A stretch of DNA of 64,000 bases, taken from contig CALHQJ010000010.1 of the NCBI GenBank assembly GCA_938036545.1, positions 50,809-114,808 on the forward strand. The letters run 5' to 3'. Under the pieces are notes generated by a model. The model searched no databases. It saw only the letters and a list, made by a program, of their open reading frames with translations, and was not told where the DNA came from. The number at the start of each line of letters is the position of its first letter. Position 1 is the stretch's first letter. The DNA comes from an uncultured Clostridium sp. Its GTDB lineage: Bacteria > Bacillota > Clostridia > Lachnospirales > Lachnospiraceae. Made by a program: the position numbers and the translations under genes. Shown piece after piece: positions 27,763 to 36,550 of the stretch.

Positions 27763-28478
27763 ATGAGGGGAAAACATAGAATTGTTGTACAGAATAAGAG
27801 AATTCGGTATGATTTTGAAATAAAAAGAAACATTACAATACTTCGTGGAGACAGTGCGACTGGAAAGACCACGTTAGTGGATATGATTCGAGAGTATTAC
27901 CAAAATGGAACTGCCAGTGGAGTAGATTTGCAATGCGAGAAAGAATGTACTGTATTAGAAGGCCGTACATGGTCAGGACAGCTTTCCATGATGCAGGACA
28001 GTATTGTTTTCATTGATGAATGAGTTTTATCATATATACCAACAGATGGATTATACGAAGCCGATTCGTCCGAAAATGATTATTACCGAGGATTCTAATT
28101 CAGGTTTTCAGTTTTTTAAACAGGCATGTGAAAGAGGAAAAACAACTAGCTGCATTCGGCTCAGAAATGGAGAAGTTAGTTCAGCTGATTAAAGAACATC
28201 CAAATATCAAACTGTATTTGCCAGAATCCTTTGAATGGCTGATTCTTTGTTCTGGACTGATAGAAGGCCACAATGTCAGTGGCCAATTAAAACATCCTGA
28301 AGAATATATTGAGAGCAAAATATATTTTAGTTGGGAACGGTATTTTACCGCACAGTTAGTTGAACTTACACAGGAAAGCTTTTTAAAATATGCGAAAAAG
28401 CAATTGAACCCAGCATACGTTCAAGGAAAAATTATGGATAAGATTCTTAATGTGATGAAAGGGATAGAGATTAACTAG
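27763..28478 (+). pseudogene. AAA-type ATPase gene with two internal deletions
   Basis: The N-terminal piece has Walker A GDSATGKTTL (residues 29-38) and a Walker B-like SIVFIDE, after which the frame ends at 28021-28023. A second piece (NEFYHIYQQMDYTKPI) runs in another frame to about 28140. A third (AFGSEMEKLVQLIKEH, LYLPESFEWLIL, YFSWERYFTAQL) continues to 28478. The pieces read as one protein from which segments after Walker B and before the C-terminal domain were lost. It is the neighbour of the DUF4869 gene and cannot make a complete ATPase. Confidence 0.6.
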
Positions 28479-28489
28479 GGGGGGATTAT

Positions 28490-28969
28490 TTGTTTACGAA
28501 GATTTTATATGGGATTGCGGCTGTCTGGCTTACCGTCTCTTTTTACAAAGATCGGAAAAAGACCAGGATGGCATTGAAAAAAGCATGGAAGTCCTTTGAA
28601 AATATTTTGCCATTTATCCTCGCTATTTTATTACTGATGGGACTGATTTTGTCTGTACTAGATGAACGGACAGTATCCAGGCTGATAGGAGCAGAATCAG
28701 GAGTATTTGGCATGGTGATAGCGGCAGTGGTAGGATGTATTACTTTGATTCCAGGATTTGTTGCTTTTCCACTGGCGGCTTCTTTGGTGAAAGCCGGTGC
28801 CGGATATGGGCAAATCGCAATGTTTGTTTCTACACTGATGATGGTTGGCGTAGCCACATTTCCACTGGAAAGCAAATATTTTGGCCGCAGTGCGGCTCTG
28901 AAAAGAAATGTATTGTCTCTGATAATTGCAGTTATAACATCTTTTCTGATAGGAGGCGTGATGGCATGA
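28490..28969 (+). CDS. Half-size permease, first member
   Basis: This 159-residue protein has about four membrane helices. It reads like one half of an ArsP-type permease (PF03773-like): LPFILAILLLMGLILSVLD, then GCITLIPGFVAFPLAASL and YGQIAMFVSTLMMVGVATFP. It starts with TTG at 28490 after a run of seven G. It overlaps the second half gene by 4 nt. The two probably pair in the membrane. Substrate unknown. It looks intact although the upstream genes are decayed. Confidence 0.72.
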   Translation: MFTKILYGIAAVWLTVSFYKDRKKTRMALKKAWKSFENILPFILAILLLMGLILSVLDERTVSRLIGAESGVFGMVIAAVVGCITLIPGFVAFPLAASLVKAGAGYGQIAMFVSTLMMVGVATFPLESKYFGRSAALKRNVLSLIIAVITSFLIGGVMA

Positions 28970-29496
28970 AGCAGATTTGGAAAATTTTAGAACGGTATAA
29001 GTTTTTTGTAGCGCTTTTGCTGTTAAACGGGATATTGCTGTTTACATGTCCGGATATTGGGAAACAATCCTTTGTCACATCTTGGAACAATCTGCTGGAA
29101 ATGCTGTCGATACTTCCTCCTGTTTTTATTTTACTGGGGCTTATGGACGTATGGATTCCAAGGGAAGTTATGATGAAATATATGGGAAAAGAAGCTGGAA
29201 TAAAAGGTGGTATTTTTGCTGTGATTATGGGCGCTTTTTCAGCAGGACCGCTGTATGCGGCGTTTCCGGTTGCAGGTATGCTGATTAAAAAAGGAGTGTC
29301 ATTCCGGAACGTATTTTTGTTTCTCGGTTCATGGTCAACAATGAAAATCCCGATGATGCTGTTTGAAGTTGCCCAGTTGGGAAGCCGATTTGCCGCAGCA
29401 AGGTTTGCCTTTAACTTTGTGGGAATTATTATCCTTGCGTGGATTATGGATAAAACGATGTCAAAAGAGGAAGAGGAATATATGCTGCAGCATTGA
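28966..29496 (+). CDS. Half-size permease, second member
   Basis: This 176-residue membrane protein has LLEMLSILPPVFILLGLMDVW, then GAFSAGPLYAAFPVAGMLI, matching the second half of the same permease type. The ATG lies in the stop of the first half (ATGA overlap), and AGGAGG at 28951-28956 is the ribosome site. Together the two genes would make a complete permease from two chains. Substrate not predictable. Confidence 0.72.
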   Translation: MKQIWKILERYKFFVALLLLNGILLFTCPDIGKQSFVTSWNNLLEMLSILPPVFILLGLMDVWIPREVMMKYMGKEAGIKGGIFAVIMGAFSAGPLYAAFPVAGMLIKKGVSFRNVFLFLGSWSTMKIPMMLFEVAQLGSRFAAARFAFNFVGIIILAWIMDKTMSKEEEEYMLQH

Positions 29497-29519
29497 GGCA
29501 GCAACCGTCTGCAAAGCAC

Positions 29520-30394
29520 TCACAGCATTTTCAAAAAAGTTTTAGCAGCAGGAGTCAGGTACTTATTTTTTAAATAGGCATACTGGATATTCCGGCAGAT
29601 AGGGGTTTCTGTAAAATCCAGAGCAGTAATCAGACCGGCGTTTATTTCACGTTCTACAGCCAGTTCGGACATGATTGAGATACCAAGGTTGTTTACTACG
29701 GCCTCTTTAATGGCGTCCTGGGTGCGGATAAAGAGCTTATTTTTAAAGTCAAAGTGATACTGCTGGAATATATGGTCCAGAAATTTATATTGAGAAGACT
29801 GTTTCTTTTTGGTGATATAGAAATCGTTCTGTACATCAAAAAAGGAACAGCTTTTTTTGAAAAAAGTGGGTGCTGGGTTCCCACAACTAATTTCAGATAA
29901 TCTTGCCAATACTGTTCGATAACATAGTTTTCCGGATCTTCAATAATATAATCAGACAGAAATACAAATTCTAACTGGTTTTTATGCAGCATTTCCAGAA
30001 TGGTTTGAGAGGTGTTAATATTCATATTAATAGTAATATTGGGATGTTTTTTATGAAAACGGGCAATTACGGCTGGAAGCATGTAAACGCCAATAAAATT
30101 GGTTGCGCCAAAGTTTAGGACGCCGTGTTCCATATTTTCGATCTGTCTGATATATTCTTTGGCGCTGTTGCAGGTAGCGACCATGTTTTCGGCAAATGGG
30201 CGGAATGTTTCTCCGTGAATGGTCAGAAAAGTTTGGTTACCCATTCGGTCAAAAAGCGGAATACCCAGTTCGTCTTCCAGAGCCCGAATTCGTTTGCTGA
30301 GAGCCGGCTGGGAAATATAAAGTTTGTCAGCAGCTTTGGCAAAGTGCTGGGTTTTGGCCAGGGTAAGGAACGATTCCAATTTTGCAATATCCAT
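29520..30394 (-). pseudogene. LysR family regulator with homopolymer frameshift
   Basis: The frame from 30394 gives a clear LysR N-terminus (MDIAKLESFLTLAKTQHFAK; helix-turn-helix AADKLYISQPALSKRIRALE) and half of the effector domain. It then shifts near 29852-29858. The rest (SCSFFDVQNDFYITKKK to the C-terminus AAKTFLKML) lies in another frame. The break is at a poly-A run on the coding strand (seven A; eight would restore the frame). This may be a true mutation, slippage-based switching, or an assembly error. Restored length is about 291 residues, normal for LysR. Confidence 0.82.
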
Positions 30395-30442
30395 AACGGG
30401 ACTCCTTTCAAATAAAATCCAGGAAATTAGTGAAACAGAAGA

Positions 30443-30486
30443 AAAAATCCTGGTCAGAATAACATTCCATTCTGGCCAGGATTTTT
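30443..30486 (-). terminator. Terminator of the BCCT gene (can act both ways)
   Basis: AAAAATCCTGG-CAGAAT pairs with ATTCTG-CCAGGATTTTT. The A-run and T-run on the two sides make it a possible bidirectional terminator. It lies just after the BCCT stop and before the LysR gene. Confidence 0.8.
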
Positions 30487-30489
30487 AGA

Positions 30490-31998
30490 CTATTTTTTGT
30501 TAAGTTCATTTAGATACTCTTTTGCATCTTTAAAGAAGCTGTAAATCATCATTACAATAATGATTCCCACAGGAAAGGCAGCGATAATGGACACGGTCTG
30601 GAGATTAGCCATGGAATTATCGGAAAAGACCAGGGCAATTGGAAATAAAATCAGCAGCACGGCCCAAAACAGCTTGACAGCTTTAGACGGTTCCTGTCCG
30701 TCCGGCAGTTCTTTATAGGAATAAGAAGCTGCAACCAGAGCCAGGGCGTCGTAGGATGTGGAATAAAAGGTAATCATGGTAATAGCCAGTAAAAACAGGC
30801 CGATGGCAGGAAGAGGCAGGGTATCCATGACAGCAAGAATGGCAGTACACAGATTCTGGCTTTGTTCATAGATGCCGAGAACGTCCAGCTGGCCATGCAT
30901 CTGAAGCCCAAGGCCGTAGTTGCCAAGCACGATAAAGGAAACAAAGGTTCCGGCCAGTCCGTAGAAGTATCCGCCCAGAATGGTCTGTTTAATGGTGCGT
31001 CCTTTGCTGATAGTACCAATGAAAAACGGAGCAGCCACACACCATACCATCCAGTAGGCCCAGTAAAAAATAGTTAAATTCTGGGGGAAAGAAGAAGTAC
31101 GCAGGGCGTCTGTCCAGGTGGACATGGCGATAAAATTCTGTACCATATTTCCAAGAGAGGTAATTCCGGTTTCAATGATGTACTGGGCTTTTCCGCCTCC
31201 AATAAATACATATAGAAGAAAGGCAAAGAAAAAGTATACGCATCCGGCAGCCAGTCTGGCAATTCCTTTCATTCCGAAGTATACGGTTATAATGTAAATC
31301 ACGCCTACAACAACTAAAATTGCAATAGTCAGCAGCTTGGACTCTTCAATCCCTAAAAACTGGCTGAATATAATGGAAAGTAAAGGAGAGGATACGGAAA
31401 AGGTTGTAGCAGTTCCGGCTACCAGGGCGAAAACTGCAATTAAATCAATGATTTTTCCGGCAGCCCCGTCAGTTTTTTTACCTAACAATGGACGGCAGGC
31501 CTCTGAATATTTCTGCTTGGTGCGTTTGCGGACGTGAAGCATAAATCCAAAGGCAACAGCCAGAACCAGATAAAAGGCCCAGGGAATCGGTCCCCAGTGA
31601 AATAGCGGATAAGTGGAAGCCCAGTCCTGAATGGTCCCCATATCCGAAATATGGGGTTCATTTGCATACAGAATCCATTCGCAGAGGGAATAAAACAGGA
31701 TGTCTGCGGCTAAACCGGCGGTAAACATCATAGATCCCCACTGAAAGTCGCTGTAAGCAGGCTTTTCTGTATTGCCCAGACGGATGGTTCCATATCGGGA
31801 AAAGGCAATATATAAGCTGATAAAGAAAACCCCCAGTCCTACAACCAGATAGTAGCTGCCAAGCTGATCGCCAAAGAAAAAGCGGACAGACTCCAGGGTG
31901 TCAGAGGACTGTTCCGGCCATACCATAAAAAGAACACATAAAAGGATAATGGCGGCGCAGGGAATTACAGTGGTTACCCAATCAATGCGAGATTTCAT
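30490..31998 (-). CDS. BCCT family betaine/carnitine/choline transporter
   Basis: This 502-residue protein has about twelve membrane helices and BCCT hallmarks: a SRYGTIRLG segment near 70, the WHWGPIP-like FHWGPIPWAFY near 135, the GTATTFSVSSPLL stretch, and the aromatic signature IFYWAYWMVWCVAAPF. It imports quaternary ammonium compounds driven by Na+ or H+, or by exchange. AGGAGG precedes the ATG. The ligand cannot be distinguished here. It has its own promoter and terminator; the frameshifted LysR gene lies downstream. Confidence 0.92.
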   Translation of the reverse strand: MKSRIDWVTTVIPCAAIILLCVLFMVWPEQSSDTLESVRFFFGDQLGSYYLVVGLGVFFISLYIAFSRYGTIRLGNTEKPAYSDFQWGSMMFTAGLAADILFYSLCEWILYANEPHISDMGTIQDWASTYPLFHWGPIPWAFYLVLAVAFGFMLHVRKRTKQKYSEACRPLLGKKTDGAAGKIIDLIAVFALVAGTATTFSVSSPLLSIIFSQFLGIEESKLLTIAILVVVGVIYIITVYFGMKGIARLAAGCVYFFFAFLLYVFIGGGKAQYIIETGITSLGNMVQNFIAMSTWTDALRTSSFPQNLTIFYWAYWMVWCVAAPFFIGTISKGRTIKQTILGGYFYGLAGTFVSFIVLGNYGLGLQMHGQLDVLGIYEQSQNLCTAILAVMDTLPLPAIGLFLLAITMITFYSTSYDALALVAASYSYKELPDGQEPSKAVKLFWAVLLILFPIALVFSDNSMANLQTVSIIAAFPVGIIIVMMIYSFFKDAKEYLNELNKK

Positions 31999-32049
31999 AA
32001 AGACCTCCTACAGGATGTTCAAAAAAATAAAAAATAAAACATATTGAAC

Positions 32050-32078
32050 ATAATAGCACTGGAAAAAGGAAAAAGCAA
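32050..32078 (-). promoter_or_regulatory. Promoter of the BCCT gene
   Basis: On the minus strand TTGCTT (32073-32078) and TATTAT (32050-32055) are 17 nt apart, about 50 nt before the BCCT start. Confidence 0.55.
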
Positions 32079-32141
32079 GAGAAAAAATGAAGATTTTATG
32101 ATATTTTCAAAAAAAACCTGTTAAAATCCAAAAAGATTCGC

Positions 32142-32147
32142 TATAAT
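32142..32147 (+). promoter_or_regulatory. -10 box for the lipoprotein/DUF4250 genes
   Basis: TATAAT lies 45 nt before the lipoprotein ATG. The -35 region (TGTTAA or TTAAAA) is weak, so only the -10 is clear. Confidence 0.45.
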
Positions 32148-32192
32148 ACAAGCTGCGTAAAAAGTGAAAGAGTTATAAGGAGGAAATTCCAA

Positions 32193-32705
32193 ATGAAAAA
32201 GGCAAAAAGTATGCTGGCTGTTATGGGTTGTGCCGCAATGCTTCTTGGCGGATGCACCCAGAGCAACATTGTAACGCCCAGCGGAGAAGCTGCCGCACCG
32301 GATTTTTCGATAAAAGAAGATGTGCAGATTGTCTGGGAACAGGTGTATGAGGACTTAGGCGAGATTTTCATGGAGTCTGACGGATACCCCAATTTAGAGC
32401 AGATTGGCTTTAATGTGAATGATGAAGAAAAGATGGTCAATCTGGAAGTATTAGTATCTGAGGATACCAGCAAGGAAGAAGCTGTTGATTATGCAACAGC
32501 TCTGGTAAAGGCAATTAATGACGAGGTACAGATCCAGAGTTCCTATTATGAGGCATCTACAGAAGAATCCTATGGCGGATTTTTCAAAGAATATGGTTTC
32601 CACGCAGTAGTTGCTCCTATCCGCACAGAAGGGGATGCATCTACTTATCTGGTAGATGATACGGTAGCTGCCGGAGAAGAACGGGCTATCAAGGCAGTAG
32701 AGTAA
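32193..32705 (+). CDS. Putative lipoprotein of unknown function
   Basis: This 170-residue protein has a lipoprotein signal peptide with lipobox LLGGC (Cys21) after a lysine-rich start. The mature part is acidic and would sit on the outer face of the membrane. Its domain (residues about 50-165) contains VNLEVLVSEDTSKEEAVDYA and is not assigned to a family. AAGGAGG precedes the ATG. The DUF4250 gene follows at once, with no gap. Confidence 0.75.
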   Translation: MKKAKSMLAVMGCAAMLLGGCTQSNIVTPSGEAAAPDFSIKEDVQIVWEQVYEDLGEIFMESDGYPNLEQIGFNVNDEEKMVNLEVLVSEDTSKEEAVDYATALVKAINDEVQIQSSYYEASTEESYGGFFKEYGFHAVVAPIRTEGDASTYLVDDTVAAGEERAIKAVE

Positions 32706-32706
32706 T

Positions 32707-32883
32707 ATGGCAATTCCAAAAGATCCCATTATGCTGTTAAGCTACATCAATACCCAGCTCCGAGACTATTACCCCTCATTAGAAGAGCTGTGCCATGGTC
32801 TGGGTACAGATAAAGAGGAACTGGAGCAGAAACTTTCTGCAGTCGGTTATGTGTATGATGCTGTAAAAAATCAATTTAAATAG
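32707..32883 (+). CDS. DUF4250 small protein
   Basis: This 58-residue protein begins MAIPKDPIMLLSYINTQLRD and ends VYDAVKNQFK. It matches the small DUF4250 family of Firmicutes as remembered (KDPxMLLSxxNTxLRDYY, then a helix and YxYDxxxNQF). It starts immediately after the lipoprotein stop, without a separate strong ribosome site, suggesting coupling. Function unknown. Its TAG stop overlaps the first base of a palindromic repeat. Confidence 0.8.
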   Translation: MAIPKDPIMLLSYINTQLRDYYPSLEELCHGLGTDKEELEQKLSAVGYVYDAVKNQFK

Positions 32884-32942
32884 TAATGATTCAGGACGGT
32901 AGGAAATCTGGTGCAAAAAGATGCTCCGTCCTGAACCGTTGC
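32883..32942. repeat. Palindromic repeat family, GGACGG variant
   Basis: GTAATGATTCAGGACGG is answered by CCGTCCTGAACCGTTGC across a 26-nt loop. It shares the GTAAC-GTTCAG ends with the other copies but has GGACGG as the inner arm. It lies between the convergent DUF4250 and asparaginase genes and may also end transcription. Confidence 0.65.
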
Positions 32943-32952
32943 TTTAAATAAA

Positions 32953-33963
32953 TCAATACAGCTGTTTCCACAAAATATCACGATTAATAGTCTGGTAAAA
33001 CAATTCCCGAATTTCTTTCGGATCACGGGTCTGGCCCAATATCCACATCAGCTTTGTAACGGCTGCTTCTAACGTCATATCATAAGCTTCCAGCAGGCCA
33101 AAGTCCCGCTTCATCTTTTTTCCAACCTCGTAAATGGACATATTGCTGCCTTCATTGGTTACCTGGGTGGCCATAATTACGGTTTTTCCCATGGAAGTCC
33201 ACTTGTCAATGGCCTGACGGTAGTCTCCTGATTCATAAGAGGGAAGGCCGCCTACGCCAAAGGATTCGATGATGACTCCGTCATAGTGCTCTGCCATGTA
33301 GTTCAGCAGGCCGGAATCCATTGAAGGAATTAATTTTAAAAGTCCTACATTTGAATTCATGGACAGGGAAAAACGAACCTGCCGCTGTTTTTGATCCTTG
33401 TCATCCAGGTAAAAGATGACACGATCCTCCTGTACAGTGGCAATATAAGGAAAATTAATACTGGAAAATGCATTATAGCTTTTGGTGCGCTCTTTTTTAC
33501 CTCGGGTTCCGGCAATGACCTTTCCATCAAAAACCAGGTTTACTCCATGAGCCCTAGGGCATGAGGCGAACAACAGGCTGTCGGCCAGATTCATGCGGGC
33601 GTCAGTATTCTCCATATCAATAGGCTTTTGAGCGCCGGTAATAACAATGGGTTTTGGGGAATCCTGAATTAAATAAGACAAGGCTGCAGCAGTATAAGCC
33701 ATGGTGTCTGTGCCGTGGCAGACGACGAACCCATCATACTGATTATAATGTTCTTTTATGGATCGGGCAATCAGCAGCCAGTGATCCGGCTGCATATTGG
33801 TACTGTCAATATTTAAAACCTGCAGGGTATCTGCATGGCAGAACCGTTTTGTATCCGGTACAAAAGAGAGAAGCTCGTCAGAAGACATAACCGGCTTTAG
33901 CCCGTCACTGCTTCGTTTGCAGGCAATGGTTCCGCCGGTTCCAATTACAAGAATTTGTTTCAT
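32953..33963 (-). CDS. ansA: Type I (cytoplasmic) L-asparaginase
   Basis: This 336-residue enzyme hydrolyses asparagine to aspartate and ammonia. Active-site motifs are present: VIGTGGTIACKR at the N-terminus with the nucleophile Thr, and VVCHGTDTMAYTAAAL near residue 80 with the second Thr-Asp pair. ITGAQKP and the GTRGKKERTKSYNAF segment are also typical. No signal peptide, so cytoplasmic. AAAGGA lies 10 nt before the ATG. Confidence 0.93.
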   Translation of the reverse strand: MKQILVIGTGGTIACKRSSDGLKPVMSSDELLSFVPDTKRFCHADTLQVLNIDSTNMQPDHWLLIARSIKEHYNQYDGFVVCHGTDTMAYTAAALSYLIQDSPKPIVITGAQKPIDMENTDARMNLADSLLFASCPRAHGVNLVFDGKVIAGTRGKKERTKSYNAFSSINFPYIATVQEDRVIFYLDDKDQKQRQVRFSLSMNSNVGLLKLIPSMDSGLLNYMAEHYDGVIIESFGVGGLPSYESGDYRQAIDKWTSMGKTVIMATQVTNEGSNMSIYEVGKKMKRDFGLLEAYDMTLEAAVTKLMWILGQTRDPKEIRELFYQTINRDILWKQLY

Positions 33964-34276
33964 GAAGGTGAAATCCTTTCTGGGCCCAGTATCCCGCCTG
34001 GGAAAATCCCACGCAGGGGACTCGTTATGATTGAAAATGGATGCATCCGCCGTAGGCGGAGAATCCTGCTTTGGCAGGACTTTTTCTTAATTCTATAGTT
34101 TTAGCAGCAATCTGTCAATTTCAGAATGTAAGACTATAAGCTGACAGGACAACCGGTTTTCTGGTTGCCCTGTACACAGCCGGTAAAGTGTGCTAGAATG
34201 GATGACAGTGTGATAGAATGGCTGAACTGTTACCAGAATGAAAAAGTATTTTTTAGTTATAAGAAAGGAAACAACG
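33964..34276. promoter_or_regulatory. Divergent intergenic region between ansA and cardiolipin synthase
   Basis: These 313 bp hold several hairpins: CCGCC/GGCGG near 34048-34059; TCCTGC/GCAGGA at 34064-34079 followed by TTTTT (terminator-like on the plus strand); and CAGGACAACC/GGTTGCCCTG at 34145-34172. A near-duplicate TAGAATGG-containing unit occurs around 34194 and 34214. Both genes must have promoters here, but I see no strong -35/-10 pair. No T-box or known riboswitch motif was recognised. Confidence 0.45.
34218..34233. repeat. Palindromic repeat family, fragment
   Basis: ATGGCTGAACTGTTAC is the right-end half-arm of the repeat family (compare 62602-62617). Confidence 0.5.
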
Positions 34277-35779
34277 ATGCAGATGGTATTAGAAGGATTG
34301 GGCATGGCCTGGAACTGGCTGTTGGACAATATTTTATTTATTAACCTGATTTTGTCCATAGTCATTGTTTTTTTTCAGAGAAGAGATCCAAAAGCAGTGT
34401 GGACATGGCTTCTCGCCCTTTATTTTATCCCGGGCTTTGGTATTATATTTTACCTGCTGTTTGGCCAGGATTTCCGCAAGAGCAAAATGTTCCGGATTAA
34501 AAATCTGGAAGATCAGATGGGAACGTCGATCCGCAGCCAGGAGGAAATTCTTCGGAATTTCAACCACGAAAATATGGACGATCCCCTGGTTCGGGATTAC
34601 GGCGATTTAATTATGTATAATCTGAGAACTTCCGGCAGCGTTCTTACGGTGCACAATGACGTTAAGATTTTTTCAGACGGAGAGGCCAAGTTTGAGGATT
34701 TGCGGAACAGTCTGCGAAAGGCAGAGAAGTTTATCCATATTCAGTATTACATTATTAAAAATGATGAAGTCTTTGATTCGATTGTTCCGATTTTAATTGA
34801 CCGGGTAAGGAACGGCGTAGAAGTCCGGATTCTCTATGACGGCATGGGCGGCCGTTTTATGCCGAAAAAGCGCTGGGAAGAATTACAAAAAGCGGGAGTT
34901 CAGGTAGGCGTATTTTTTCCTGCCCTCCTGGGCCGTTTAAACCTGCGTGTCAATTACCGAAACCACCGTAAAATCGTAGTAATTGACGGAGTTGTAGGAT
35001 ATGTAGGCGGCTTTAATATCGGACGGGAATATATTTCCAGAGATCCCAAGTTCGGCTATTGGAGGGATACACATTTAAAGATTACCGGAGACGCAGTTAT
35101 CAGCCTGCAGATCCGCTTTGCTCTGGACTGGAATTATGCAACCCATGAAAATCTCTTCCAGATGCCCATGTATTTTGATTCACCCTACCGCAACGGCCTG
35201 GTAAGAGCCATGCAGGAAGAAGGAAGACGGCTGGTGGCAATCCAGATTGTAGCCAGCGGTCCGGATACTCTGGATCGCCAGATCCGCAACAATTATCTGG
35301 AACTGTTCCACAAGGCAAGAAAGAGCATCTATATTCATACTCCTTATTTTGTACCGGATGACGCCGTTCAGTCTGCCTTGCGGATAGCCGCCAGATCCGG
35401 CGTGGACGTGCGGCTTATGATTCCCTGCAAACCAGACCATCCCTTTGTATACTGGGCTACGTATTCCTATGCCGGCGATTTAATCGAAGCCGGAGCCAGG
35501 TGCTATGTGTACGACAATGGATTCCTTCATGCCAAAGGCGTTATGGTAGACGGACGGGTCAGCAGCTATGGCACTGCTAATATGGATATCCGAAGCTTTG
35601 AACTGAATTTTGAAGTCAATGCAACGATTTATGATGAAACCATTACCCAGCAGCTGGAAGAAGAGTTTTTAAATGATCTGAAGCACTGTCGGGAAATTAC
35701 GAAGGAAGTATACGAATCCAGATCCCTGCTGATCCGAATTAAGGAACAGGGCAGCCGGCTGCTTTCACCGCTGCTGTAA
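34277..35779 (+). CDS. cls: Cardiolipin synthase (phospholipase D family)
   Basis: This 500-residue membrane enzyme joins two phosphatidylglycerols into cardiolipin. Two N-terminal helices (NWLLDNILFINLILSIVIVF; WLLALYFIPGFGIIFYLLFG) precede two HKD motifs, NHRKIVVIDGVVGYVGG near 220-236 and LHAKGVMVDGRVSSYGTANMD near 416. AAAGGA at 34264-34269 selects the ATG at 34277 over one at 34238. Full family length, both catalytic histidines present. Confidence 0.95.
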   Translation: MQMVLEGLGMAWNWLLDNILFINLILSIVIVFFQRRDPKAVWTWLLALYFIPGFGIIFYLLFGQDFRKSKMFRIKNLEDQMGTSIRSQEEILRNFNHENMDDPLVRDYGDLIMYNLRTSGSVLTVHNDVKIFSDGEAKFEDLRNSLRKAEKFIHIQYYIIKNDEVFDSIVPILIDRVRNGVEVRILYDGMGGRFMPKKRWEELQKAGVQVGVFFPALLGRLNLRVNYRNHRKIVVIDGVVGYVGGFNIGREYISRDPKFGYWRDTHLKITGDAVISLQIRFALDWNYATHENLFQMPMYFDSPYRNGLVRAMQEEGRRLVAIQIVASGPDTLDRQIRNNYLELFHKARKSIYIHTPYFVPDDAVQSALRIAARSGVDVRLMIPCKPDHPFVYWATYSYAGDLIEAGARCYVYDNGFLHAKGVMVDGRVSSYGTANMDIRSFELNFEVNATIYDETITQQLEEEFLNDLKHCREITKEVYESRSLLIRIKEQGSRLLSPLL

Positions 35780-35792
35780 GAGTATGGATGCC

Positions 35793-35811
35793 TCCCGTCC
35801 TGAACAGTTAC
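35793..35811. repeat. Palindromic repeat family, GGACGG half copy
   Basis: CCCGTCCTGAACAGTTAC lies right after the cls stop and matches the right arm of the copy at 32883-32942. Confidence 0.5.
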
Positions 35812-35912
35812 CAATAGAATAGAAAAACCTCTGGTCATAAGCAGCCCTGATCAGACTATCGGCGCGTCCCTTTTCTGTGCATATTATCTGTGACGGGAAA
35901 GGGAGAATTATT

Positions 35913-36359
35913 TTGAACAGATTTACGAGAAATTTTCTAAAATGCGGGATAGCGGGCTGGTGCCTGGAAGTGATTTTTACGTCTGCAGAGTCTGTTATGG
36001 CAGGGGACTGGCGGTTTATGGCTCATACATCGCTGTTAATGTTTCCAATTTATGGTATGGGGGCATTGTTAGGCCCTATTGGCCGTCAAGTTGATTTGTG
36101 GATTGGAGATGGAAGCGGAGGAAAGGGGGCAGCTCTGAATCCGGCTGACCAGGCTGTTCGACATGGTATGTTGTATATGGTGCTGATTTTTATCGGAGAG
36201 TATTTATCAGGACTGCTTTTAAGGAGACAGGGAATCTGTCCCTGGGATTACACTGGATGCCGATCCAGTATAAACGGTCTGATCCGTCTGGATTTTGCGC
36301 CTTTATGGTTTCTGACAGGCCTGCTTTTTGAGCAGATTACAGGTGTTCAGAAGAAGTAA
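35913..36359 (+). CDS. CmpB-like putative ABC transporter permease
   Basis: This 148-residue protein has about four membrane helices and resembles the PF06541 group. It begins CGIAGWCLEVIFTSAES, has MFPIYGMGALLGPI, and near the C-terminus GCRSSINGLIRLDFAPLWF. TTG at 35913 after AAAGGGAGA is the likely start; an in-frame ATG at 35877 has no ribosome site. Function in this group is unproven. Its TAA is part of a palindromic repeat (GTAAC at 36356). Confidence 0.75.
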   Translation: MNRFTRNFLKCGIAGWCLEVIFTSAESVMAGDWRFMAHTSLLMFPIYGMGALLGPIGRQVDLWIGDGSGGKGAALNPADQAVRHGMLYMVLIFIGEYLSGLLLRRQGICPWDYTGCRSSINGLIRLDFAPLWFLTGLLFEQITGVQKK

Positions 36360-36428
36360 CAGCTGCTCAGCCATGCATCTTCTTGCCCGCTGGAACGGGC
36401 AAGAAGCTTCGCATGGCTGAATGGTTAC
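36356..36428. repeat. Palindromic repeat family, full copy C
   Basis: GTAAC-AGCTGCTCAGCCATGC opens and GCATGGCTGAATGGTTAC closes the element. The inner stem CTTCTTGCCCG / CGGGCAAGAAG is perfect. The upstream stop codon is inside the element's first five bases. Confidence 0.8.
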
Positions 36429-36453
36429 AAGAAGTAAAATTTATGTCATGTAC

Positions 36454-36482
36454 TTGTATTTGCTTCGGGGATTTTATATAAT
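36454..36482 (+). promoter_or_regulatory. Promoter of the plsC-pheA-ppk operon
   Basis: TTGTAT (36454) and TATAAT (36477) are spaced 17 nt. The leader contains a GGCCG/CGGCC hairpin at 36499-36523 before the plsC ribosome site. Confidence 0.7.
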
Positions 36483-36550
36483 AAAGTGACAAAGTGGAGG
36501 CCGTACAGCAGGTGCTGGCGGCCCTAAGAAATCCTCGGAGGACGCAGTTT

